Below, piece after piece: positions 45,367 through 54,069 of a stretch of DNA of 64,000 nt (position 1 is the first letter of the stretch; each line of letters starts with the position of its first letter). The notes beneath the pieces were generated by a model. It did not search any database, was not told where the DNA came from, and was given only the letters and a program-made list of their open reading frames with translations. The translations under genes were made by a program, and so were the position numbers. Location: the NCBI GenBank assembly GCA_963780045.1, contig CAVZZZ010000005.1:1240001-1304000 (forward strand). Direction: 5' to 3'. The stretch comes from JANXQG01 sp963780045. Its GTDB lineage: Bacteria > Planctomycetota > Planctomycetia > Pirellulales > Thermoguttaceae.

Positions 45367-48109
45367 ATGCCCCGCTACAATCCGGCCGCGATCGAACCGA
45401 AATGGCAACGCTTCTGGGAGGCGAATCGCACGTTCGCGGCTCCGCAAATGCCCGCCGGATCCAAGATGTACGTGCTGGACATGTTCCCCTATCCCAGCGG
45501 CTCGGGGCTGCACGTCGGCCATCCGGAGGGCTACACGGCCACCGATATCGTCTGCCGCTACCGCCGCTGCCGCGGATACAGCGTCATGCACCCGATGGGC
45601 TGGGACGCCTTCGGCCTGCCAGCGGAACAGCATGCCAAGAAGACAGGCGCCCACCCGCGGGCGACGACCGAATGCAACGTCAACAATTTCCGCCGACAGT
45701 TGAAGATGCTCGGCTTCAGCTACGACTGGGATCGCGAGCTGGCCACCACCGACGTCGACTACTTCCGCTGGACGCAGTTCATCTTCCTGGTAATCTTCGA
45801 CACGTGGTACGATGCAAAACAGCAAAAAGGCCGGCCGATCGGCGAGTTGCCGATTCCCGACGAAGTAGCCGAACAAGGCGCCGCCGCGGTCGAGCGCTAT
45901 CGCGACGAGCACCGCCTCGCCTATCAGATCGAGGCCCCGGTCAATTGGTGTCCCGCGCTGGGCACCGTGCTTGCCAACGAAGAAGTCGTCGGTGGGCTGA
46001 GCGAGCGCGGCGGGCATCCGGTCGTGCGAATGCCGCTGCGGCAATGGATGCTGCGGATCACGGCGTATGCCGACCGCCTGGAAAAAGACCTTGACGGGCT
46101 CGATTGGTCCGAGAGCATCAAGTCGTTGCAGCGGAACTGGATTGGCCGGAGCACCGGCGCGGAGGTCGATTTCTTCATCGCAGGGAGCGGGGAGCCGACC
46201 CGCTCCGCGGGTGCCCCGGCGGGGAGCGAGGAGTACGAAGGCTGGCGGCGCGCTCGCGAAGCGTCTGGTTTCCCCAGCAAGCCGGACGAGCGGGTGCTGC
46301 GAATCTACACGACGCGGCCCGACACGCTTTTCGGCGCGACGTACATGGTTATTGCGCCGGAGCACCCGTTCGTTCAGCGGCTGACGACTCCGGAGCGGAG
46401 CGAGGCTGTGCAAGCCTATTGCGAAAAGGCCGCGCAAAAGCGATCTGGACCGTACCGATCTCGCCAAGGAAAAGACGGGCGTATTCACCGGGTCGTACGC
46501 CATCAATCCGGCAACCGGCAAAGCGATTCCGATCTGGGTCGCCGACTACGTGCTCATTAGCTATGGCACCGGGGCGATCATGGCCGTGCCCGCGCACGAC
46601 GAACGGGATTTTGAGTTCGCGCAGGAGTTCGAGCTGCCGATCGTGCCGGTCGTGGCGCCGCTGGAAGGGTGGCACGTCCCTGAGCTTGCGAAGGGCGTGG
46701 CGAACGAAGAAACACGCCCTTCGCCGGAAGCTCAGGAGCGTGCCACCCAACTTTCCGATTTGGCCGCAGCCTTCACCGCCGATGGCCGAGCCATTAACAG
46801 CGGACCCTACGACGGCCTGCCTACCGCCGAGTTCAAACAGCGGATTGCCGCCGATCTTGCCGAGAAGGGTCTCGGCCGCGCGGCGGTACACTACAAGCTT
46901 CGCGACTGGCTCTTCAGCCGCCAGCACTTTTGGGGCGAGCCGTTCCCGATCCTTCGCGAATTGGACGAGCATGGCCAACCCAACGGGCTGATTCGCGCCC
47001 TGAAGCCGCAAGACCTGCCGCTGGACCTGCCAGAAATGATGCAGTTCGACGCGGCCCACGACCGCCCTGAGCCGCCGCTGGACAAGGCGCCGGACTCGTG
47101 GCTCTATGTCACGCTGGACGGCAAGCGTTATCGCCGCGAGACGAACACCATGCCGCAATGGGCCGGCTCCTGCTGGTACTATCTCCGTTTCCTCGATCCG
47201 AAGAACGGCCAATGCCTCATCGATCCCGACGTGGAAAAAGCCTGGATGCCGGTCGATCTTTACATCGGCGGGGCCGAGCACGCTGTGCTGCACCTGCTCT
47301 ATGCCCGATTCTGGCACAAAGTGCTTTTCGACCGCGGCTACGTGAGCGGCCGTGAACCGTTCAAAAAGCTGGTCAATCAAGGGATGATCCTGGGCGAGAA
47401 CAACGAGAAGATGTCCAAGGCCCGCGGGAACGTCGTGAATCCCGACGAGGTCGTGCGCGATTACGGAGCCGACTCGTTGCGGCTCTATGAAATGTTCATG
47501 GGTCCCCTGGAGGCAGTGAAGCCCTGGAGCACCAAGGGCGTCGGCGGCGTCGCCGGCTTCTTGGATCGCGTCTGGCGGATGATGATCGACGACCGGGCGG
47601 AGGAGACGAGACTGAACGCCTCAGTTGTTGACGTCGAGCCGACGATCGAGCAAAACCGCGTGCTCCACAAGACGATCCACGCCGTTACGCGGGACATCGA
47701 GCAACTCTCGTTCAACACGGCGATCGCGCGGATGATGGAGTTCACGAACTTTTTCTTCAAGGAAGAGAAGCGGCCGAAGTCCGTCATGGAGCGGTTCGTG
47801 CAATTGCTGTCGCCCTTTGCGCCGCACGTCGCGGAAGAATTATGGCAGCGGTTGGGCCACGCGAAATCGTTGGCCTACGAGCCCTGGCCCCAATGTGATG
47901 CGTCTCTGCTCAAGGAAGACACCGTCGAGATTCCCGTGCAGGTCAACGGCAAGCTCCGCGGGCGAATCGTCGTACCCGCCGGCGCGGAGAACGCCGTCAT
48001 GGAAGCCGCTGCCCGCGCAGACGAGAAGATCGCCGAATTGCTGAACGGCAAGACCGTTGTGAAGACGATCGTCGTGCCGGGCAAGATGGTGAATTTCGTG
48101 GTGAAGTAG
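45367..48109 (+). CDS. leuS: Leucyl-tRNA synthetase (one frame break)
   Basis: About 914 residues joined near 46440, where one base appears to be missing after KAAQK; the second frame resumes DLDRTDLAKEKTGVF. It charges tRNA-Leu in the cytoplasm. Class I signatures: FPYPSGSGLHVGHPEGYTA (HIGH region) and NEKMSKARGNVV (KMSKS). The editing domain shows IYTTRPDTLFGATYMVIAPE and GTGAIMAVPAHDERDFEFA. The C-terminus has LWQRLGHAKSLAYEPWPQCD and a final VPGKMVNFVVK. ATG at 45367 gives the typical start PRYNPAAIEPKWQRFWEANR. As an essential single-copy gene, its frame break is almost certainly a sequence error. A GC-rich palindrome (46196-46219) adds a GSGEPTRSAGAPAGSEE insertion just before the RIYTTRPDTLFG motif. 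Confidence 0.95.
46196..46219. repeat. Short in-frame GC palindrome in leuS (inverted copy)
   Basis: CGACCCGCTCCGCGGGTGCC followed by CCGG. The reverse complement matches CCGGGGCACCCGCGGAGCGG GTCG, the consensus of the copies at 15765, 18314 and 18624. It encodes TRSAGAPAG. Confidence 0.55.
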
Positions 48110-49158
48110 TTAACCCAGCCGTTGTTCCGCCTCGGCTGCCCAGGGACTGCCGGACGCCAAAGCGAGGAACCGCCGCCAGTGCTGTTCGGCCGTGCGGCGA
48201 TGGCCCATTTCGTCCAGCGTGCGCCGAGGTGATAATGCGCGTCGGCATAGTCGGGGTGATGGCGCAGCGCGCCCTCGAAGGCGGCCGCGGCCAGGTCGCG
48301 CTGGCCCAGCTCCGCCAAGACGCAGCCCAGGTTCGCGCGGGCCTCGACGTAATTTTCGTCCAGCTCGACGGCCATATAGTAGCGCTCGCGCGCCGCTCCC
48401 AAATCGCCCTGGCGATAGAGCAGCTCGGCCAACTGGAAGCAGCCTTCGGGGTCTGGACCGGCGGCGGCCATCGCGGCGCGATGCCATTCGGCCGCCTCGG
48501 ACAGCCGGCCGTCCTCCTCCAACTCCGTTGCAAGAGTTCGCATCTGTTCCGACGATATGGATACGTCCTCCGCGCTCCGCAGGACGCCGGCGGCGGGAGC
48601 AGGGAGCGGGGAGCCGGGGAAGGGAGAAAGGGGGAAAGGGAGATGGGGAGAAGGGGAGACTTGCTGGTCGCCGCTATCATGGTTTGGCCCTTCGCCTCGC
48701 CCTCTCTCCCTTTCTCCCCTTCTCCCTTTCTCCCTAACTAACCCCTGCTCCCTGGCCTCGAATTGGAACCGCAATTGCCCGCCCGCCTCGACCAGCCCGT
48801 CGCCCTGCCGCACCAGCAGGATCTCTCCTTGCACGACGACCGCAGCGTCCAAGATCGGCCGTTGGATGCCGGGCAGCAGTCTCGCAAGGTCGGCAACCTT
48901 CTTTTCGATGTTCTGCGGCGAGACCCCCGCGCAGAACAACTGCGCCAACCGCTGGGCGACCGCCACTTCCTGGAAGTCGAAATAAACGAGCCGCCGCACT
49001 TCCTGGGCGGGCACGATCAAGCCGCGGCGATGCCAGCGCCGGACCACGGTCAACGGAACGCCCAGCGCCTCGGCAAGCATCGCCGGCGTATAAAAGCGCT
49101 CGGCCTCGCCGGGAGAGAGCAGGGAGCAGGGAGCAGGGAGCAGGGAGTCGTCTGCCAA
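48110..49158 (-). CDS. MerR-type DNA-binding protein fused to TPR repeats (one frame break)
   Basis: About 350 residues joined near 48222. N-terminal ERFYTPAMLAEALGVPLTVV and RRWHRRGLIVPAQEV form a MerR-type winged helix (helix-turn-helix plus wing), followed by YFDFQEVAVAQRLAQLF and GVSPQNIEKKVADLARLLPG. The C-terminal half holds TPR units (GCFQLAELLYRQGDLGAARE, EARANLGCVLAELGQRDLAA, DAHYHLGARW..). It could be a regulator with a protein-docking tail; the target is unknown. Between the halves lies a 50-residue low-complexity stretch made by a polypurine/polypyrimidine inverted repeat (48598-48750), not conserved-looking. The stop abuts the leuS stop on the other strand. Confidence 0.75.
48598..48750. 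repeat. Polypurine/polypyrimidine inverted repeat within the MerR-TPR gene
   Basis: The left arm (about 48620-48659, GGGAGAAAGGG type) pairs with the right arm (about 48698-48734, CCCTTTCTCCC type); AGGGAGC units flank it. It lies inside the coding sequence and encodes a Glu/Arg/Gly-rich then Pro/Ser-rich stretch in the frame of the gene. Similar AGCAGGG heptamer units occur at 49118-49147 at the 5' end of the same gene. Confidence 0.75.
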
Positions 49159-49231
49159 AAGATCCTCGTGAGGCTTGTTCAGAAAGCTGTGCTTCCTACG
49201 ATAGCCTCTTTAAGGCCTTTCGGCAAGACGC

Positions 49232-50798
49232 TCAATGCGTCGGTCCCGGTGGGGAGGGCACCGGTTGCATTCGATTACCCAGACCTTGAATGCCCGACGT
49301 CCCGGTGTTATCGCTCCCCGACCCGTAGGTCGGTCCCGCCGCCGAGTTGCTGGTTCCTCCGCCCAAGCCCAACGCGGGCTTGTTCTCGCCGTTGGGCGGA
49401 CTGGCCGGAATCTTCGGCTTCGACTCGCCTGGCGCCAACGCCGGAGCGGCGGGCGCGGCTGTTCCGCCGGGCAACGTCATTACCGTTCCGCCGGGCGCAG
49501 TCATCACGCCGCCGCCTTCCACGGTCGCTCCAGCGCCGCAGCCGCTCGATGCCGGCGCCGTGGTCGGCACGTCGCAGCCCCCCGTAGAACAGCAGCCCCC
49601 CGTAGAACAAGATCCTGTCGAGCAGCAATCGTCCACGGGCACGCGAAAGCACTCCACGCGGGGCACGGTGTAGTTGTAAGTGACCGGAATCCGCTTCTCC
49701 ACGACGCGCGGGATGCGGACCGTTTCTTCGTACGATTCCATGCGGCAGACCTGCGTCGGCACCTGCTCCACCCGTTCCTCCTGCACAATGCGGCACGTTT
49801 GATAAGGCACGCGGCGGACCTGCTCCTCCGCCACCATCCGCGTGACCTGCACGGGCACCTTGCGATCGACGTGCTCAGTGACCGGGCGGCACACGGTAAA
49901 TGGCACCTTTCGCACCTCTTCGTGCTGCACGATGCGGCAAGTCTGATAAGGCACTTTCTGCACGACCTGCTCGCTGCGGAAGCTCGTCACTTGCACCGGC
50001 ACCTGCTCCGTGACCGTCTGCGGCACCATTTGCACCTGCTGCACTTGCTGGGCGACGACGTTCGGCTGCCAGACGCGGTTCACTTCATACGTGCCGCGAT
50101 TCGTGGGGACCCAATAGAAGCCCGCCGCGCGGGAGACGGCCACGCCCGTCACAGGATCGACCGTGGTGCCGCCGCTCTGCCAGGTAAGCCGGTTCGCCCA
50201 CCAGCTTGGCCTGAAGGTCACTTGCTCGCGGAAGCAGCCCCGGTCGACCAGTTGCGTCTGCTGCGTGACGACGGGCTGCATGACCGTGCGGCACTGCTGT
50301 CGCATGACGCACTGGGTCACCGGCCTCTGAACGCAATACGTCACTTCCCGCTCGGCGGTCTCCGTGACCGGCTGATTGACGATATACGCGCTCTTCCCGC
50401 TCGGCCGTTTCCTGGACCATGCGCACGACGTCGTAGCTTTCGTCGCGGACCTGCGTCTCGCAGACCGGCTTCAACACCGTGAAGCGCTCCTCGCGCTCGG
50501 CCGTTTCCAGCACCGGCCTGGCGACGGTATAGCGGCGCTCCTGCGTCGCGGTCTCGAAGACCGGGCGGGTGCGAGTCACGCGCTGCTCGTCGAAGACCGT
50601 CTCGCATTCGATGCGAAAGGCGGTAGCCTGGCGCTGTTCGCACCGCGTTTGATAGACGAGCTTGTACTCGCGGCCCTGGCAGCTCAGGCAGCCGCAGGAC
50701 GAACAGGCGTCCTGGGCCGCAGCGGGGCTCCCGCGCGGCGGGACGACGGTCCACAGCAGCGCGGCAACCAACGGAATGGCAAATCGTTGTGCGTTCAT
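49232..50798 (-). CDS. Secreted repeat protein with YxVxRPVxET motifs (one frame break)
   Basis: About 520 residues joined near 50388. ATG at 50798 begins a signal peptide (FAIPLVAALLWTVVPPRGSPAAA). The mature chain is built of short repeats: RYTVARPVLETAEREERFTV, LKPVCETQVRDESYDVVRMV, then VPYQTCRIVQHEEVRKVPFT, VCRPVTEHVDRKVPVQVTRM. The spacing of about 18-20 residues with alternating charged and hydrophobic residues suggests an extended beta-structure. A Cys/Gly/Thr-rich region (CCSTGSCSTGGCCSTGG) and a Gly/Pro-rich tail follow. Such proteins are common in planctomycetes and may be cell-surface or envelope components. Function is unknown. Confidence 0.72.
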
Positions 50799-51480
50799 GA
50801 TTGGTCTACTTTGCTCGGTCGATGCAAGCACTGCGCGGCAGCGCAATAGTCTCATCCTCTTAAAGTTAATTTGCCCGATTGCGGATGAAACTGCAAACGG
50901 CTTTAATACATTTCCGCGGCGGCAAGGGCCTCTTAATCATAGCCCCGCAAGGACTTATGCGCGAAAAAATATTTTTAAGTTTCCAGTGCTAGCATCCGAG
51001 CGCACTTAATAACTTGGGCGGATCGTGACGTTAAAGTTTGCGCAGGCGGAATAAACGGACTTTGGCCGAGAGAGGAACCTCGATGACACGAATCACCCTA
51101 TGCCATTGCCATATGGACGACCAATTCCTGCGCGGCGGGAATCGCGATCTCCTTGGCGAAGGTGATCAAAACTCGGCCGCCAGCTTCCGAAGCTATGCTG
51201 ACCTCGACTGGCTGGCCGGCGAACGCCGCGGAGAATTCACCCTGGCGCAAATCGCACCAAAGCGAACGATTGCAAACCATCATCATGGAAGGCGGTTCGC
51301 TCGCGCCGGAGAAGCTGGCCTAACTCGCGTCAATCCGCGACGGCATAAGAATTGCGTTCTCCGTCGCGTCTTGACAAGTTCAGAAAAAGCGACAATCGCG
51401 GAGCAAAGCGGGCGCCGTGCCGCATAGCGCTGAGCGGCGGTTTCAGTTCCGTCATAATAGTAAACGAACGAGGTTGCTCT
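50799..51480. other. Intergenic region containing a GH116 remnant
   Basis: Apart from the duplicated GH116 3' fragment at 51113-51224, about 550 bases hold no gene I can support. The glgX promoter must lie at the right end; GAGG stands about nine bases before the glgX ATG. Confidence 0.45.
51113..51224 (-). pseudogene. Remnant of a GH116 C-terminus
   Basis: 112 bases matching 54085-54196, the 3' end of the GH116 gene, with about eleven substitutions and no indels. It encodes GQPVEVSIASEAGGRVLITF followed by AKEIAIPAAQELVVHMA, versus GRPVEASMALEAGGRVLITF in the full gene. No upstream GH116 sequence remains. Either a second GH116 gene stood here and was lost, or a fragment was copied. Confidence 0.75.
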
Positions 51481-53688
51481 ATGCGAGTCTGGCCAGGAAA
51501 ACACTTTCCCCTGGGAGCAACTTGGGACGGCAACGGGGTCAACTTCGCCTTGTTCTCTGAGTGCGGCACCGCAGTCGAGCTTTGCTTGTTCAACTCGCCC
51601 GACGACGAGAACGAGGCCGAGCGAATCGGGCTTGTCGAGCGCCGCGACCTGGCTTGGCACTGCTATCTGCCTGACGTTCGCCCCGGTCTGTATTACGGCT
51701 ATCGCGTCCACGGTCCTTACGAACCGGCACACGGGCATCGCTTCAATCCCAACAAGGTCCTGTTGGATCCGTATGCCAAGGCGATCGGGCGGGACATCCG
51801 CTGGTGCGATGAAATGTTCGGCTACAAGGTGGGCGATCCGGCGGGCGACTTGTCGTTCGACGAACGGGACAATGCCCATGCGGCCCCGCTGGGAGTCGTC
51901 ATCGATCCGGCCTTCACCTGGGGCGACGACCGGCCGCCGAAAACGCCCTGGCACCAGACGGTCATTTACGAAGTCCATGTGAAGGGATTTACGAAGCTGC
52001 ATCCGGACGTGCCCGAGGAAATGCGCGGGACGTATGCCGGCTTCACCTCTCCGCCGGCAATCGATCACCTCCGCAAGCTGGGCGTTACGGCCGTCGAGTT
52101 GCTGCCGGTTTTTCAGCGCATCGACGACCGCCACCTGCTGGAGAAGGGTCTTTGCAACTATTGGGGCTACAACACGATGAGTTTCTTCGCGCCCGATTAT
52201 CACTATTCCGCGACAAACACGCCCTCCGACATGGTCAAGGAATTCAAGACCATGGTCCGCGGGCTGCATGCCGCCGGCATCGAGGTGTTGTTGGACGTGG
52301 TCTACAATCACACTGCCGAAGGCAGCCATATGGGCCCCACCATTTCCTTCCGCGGCATCGACAACGCCTCGTACTATCGGCTCTCGCCCGAAGACCCGCG
52401 CTACTACATGGATTTCACGGGCTGCGGCAACGGCTTGAACATGCGCAACCCGCGCGTGCTGCAATTCATCATGGACAGCCTCCGCTACTGGGTCACGGAG
52501 ATGCACGTCGACGGCTTCCGCTTCGATCTCGCCAGCGCGCTGGCCAGGGAACTCTATGAAGTCGACAAGCTGGGAGCGTTTTTCGACATCATCCACCAGG
52601 ACCCCGTGCTGGCCGACGTCAAGCTGATCGCCGAGCCGTGGGACCTGGGCTCCGGCGGCTATCAGGTGGGGAATTTTCCAACGCAATGGTCGGAGTGGAA
52701 CGGGCGGTATCGCGACAACATCCGCAGTTTCTGGAAAGGCGACGGCGGCACGCTGCCCGAATTTGCCACGCGGCTTTGCGGATCGGCCGACTTGTACGAG
52801 TGGAGCGGCCGCCGTCCCTCCGCCAGCATCAACTTCATCACCTGTCACGACGGCTTCAACTTGCACGACTTGGTGAGCTATAACACCAAGCACAACGAGG
52901 CCAACGGCGAGGACAATCGCGACGGCGCCGACGACAACAAGAGCTGGAACTGCGGCACGGAAGGCCCCACCGAGGACGCCGAAATCAAGGCCCTCCGCGA
53001 GCGTCAGAAGCGCAACATGCTCGCCACGCTGCTGGTCAGCCAGGGTGTGCCCATGCTGCTGGCCGGCGACGAGCTGGGCAAGACGCAGCAGGGAAACAAC
53101 AACTGTTATTGCCAGGACAGCGAACTGAGCTGGCTGCAATGGGACGGCGGCGATGAGCAGCAGATGATGATCGAATTCGTCCGCGGCATGATCGCCGTCC
53201 GCAAGGCCGAGCCCGTCCTGCGGCGGCAGAAGTTCTTTCAAGGCCGGCCGATCCGCCAAGGCGAGGCTTCCGACCTCGGCTGGATCGGCACCGACGGCAA
53301 GGAACTGCACGAAGACGTCTGGAACTCGGGTTTCGCAAAATGCCTGGGCGTGCGGTTGGACGGAAAATTGACCGGCGAGGTCAACGAGCACGGCGAGCCG
53401 ATCGAGGGCGATACCCTTCTTATTCTGCTGAACGCGCATTATGAAAAGCTTCCCTTCATGCTGCCGACGCCTTTACAGGGCGCTTATTGGGAGCCGCTCA
53501 TGGACACCGCGCAGTTTCCTCGCCACCTCACCGACACCCAGGGCGGCAGCGAGTACGTTTTGCATCCGCGCTCCATGGCCTTGCTGCGGCTCATGACAGC
53601 CACCAAGAAGGAAGAGAAGAAGGAAGGTTTCGTGGCCATCGACCTTGTGGCCGAGCCAACGACGACGGAGGCCGCGACAACCGGCTAG
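51481..53688 (+). CDS. glgX: Glycogen debranching enzyme (isoamylase-type, GH13)
   Basis: 735 residues, cytoplasmic. The ATG at 51481 gives the usual start VWPGKHFPLGATWDGNGVNF. A CBM48-like N-terminal domain (residues 1-120) precedes a GH13 barrel with the four conserved regions: VVYNHTAEG, HVDGFRFDLASAL (nucleophile Asp), LIAEPWDLGSGGYQVGNFP (acid/base Glu) and NFITCHDGFNLHDLV (third acidic residue). ADDNKSWNCGTEGPTED is a GlgX mark. The enzyme removes alpha-1,6 branches from glycogen after phosphorylase action. The C-terminal 20 residues are Lys/Glu/Thr-rich. The gene is intact and longer antisense frames over it are shadows. Confidence 0.93.
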   Translation: MRVWPGKHFPLGATWDGNGVNFALFSECGTAVELCLFNSPDDENEAERIGLVERRDLAWHCYLPDVRPGLYYGYRVHGPYEPAHGHRFNPNKVLLDPYAKAIGRDIRWCDEMFGYKVGDPAGDLSFDERDNAHAAPLGVVIDPAFTWGDDRPPKTPWHQTVIYEVHVKGFTKLHPDVPEEMRGTYAGFTSPPAIDHLRKLGVTAVELLPVFQRIDDRHLLEKGLCNYWGYNTMSFFAPDYHYSATNTPSDMVKEFKTMVRGLHAAGIEVLLDVVYNHTAEGSHMGPTISFRGIDNASYYRLSPEDPRYYMDFTGCGNGLNMRNPRVLQFIMDSLRYWVTEMHVDGFRFDLASALARELYEVDKLGAFFDIIHQDPVLADVKLIAEPWDLGSGGYQVGNFPTQWSEWNGRYRDNIRSFWKGDGGTLPEFATRLCGSADLYEWSGRRPSASINFITCHDGFNLHDLVSYNTKHNEANGEDNRDGADDNKSWNCGTEGPTEDAEIKALRERQKRNMLATLLVSQGVPMLLAGDELGKTQQGNNNCYCQDSELSWLQWDGGDEQQMMIEFVRGMIAVRKAEPVLRRQKFFQGRPIRQGEASDLGWIGTDGKELHEDVWNSGFAKCLGVRLDGKLTGEVNEHGEPIEGDTLLILLNAHYEKLPFMLPTPLQGAYWEPLMDTAQFPRHLTDTQGGSEYVLHPRSMALLRLMTATKKEEKKEGFVAIDLVAEPTTTEAATTG

Positions 53689-53816
53689 CTCTCCCCTGCG
53701 CCACATGACAATGAATCCGCTACGTCCAAGGGAAGAATGTGCTCATCTCCGAGGCAAAGCAGCGTGAGAAGTTCGACGAGCAATATTACAACCACTTTTT
53801 AAGAAGGAGTCGAAGC

Positions 53817-54026
53817 ATGAAAGTCATCGTTTTCTCCGTGATCGCGGCCGCTTTGCTGCTATTCTTAGGTTGTGAGCAGTCCCACGACGCGCCGCCCCCG
53901 CCGAGTGACAACCATCGGCCGGGCGTCGAGGTGCATACGCCGAATGTCGATGTGAAAACAAATGAGGAAGGCACGACCGTCAAGGCCCCTGACACGAATG
54001 TCCGCGTCGAGAAAAAGGAGCCGTGA
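53817..54026 (+). CDS. Small lipoprotein
   Basis: 69 residues. AAGAAGGAG lies seven bases before the ATG at 53817. The signal ends in a lipobox, AALLLFLGCEQ. The mature peptide is hydrophilic with repeated units PGVEVHTPNVDVKTNE, TTVKAPDTNVRVE. No known domain. Small lipoproteins of this type are common in planctomycetes; role unknown. It converges on the GH116 gene. Confidence 0.75.
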   Translation: MKVIVFSVIAAALLLFLGCEQSHDAPPPPSDNHRPGVEVHTPNVDVKTNEEGTTVKAPDTNVRVEKKEP

Positions 54027-54069
54027 TGAACCGGGACGCTTTTCCCTACATGCCACGATTGGCTTTTCC

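Noticed and set aside
49118..49147. CRISPR-like repeats
   Set aside because: AGCAGGG heptamers are tandem without spacers; no cas gene is present.
51283..53439. 718-codon frame on the minus strand
   Set aside because: Antisense of glgX, whose four GH13 regions are intact.
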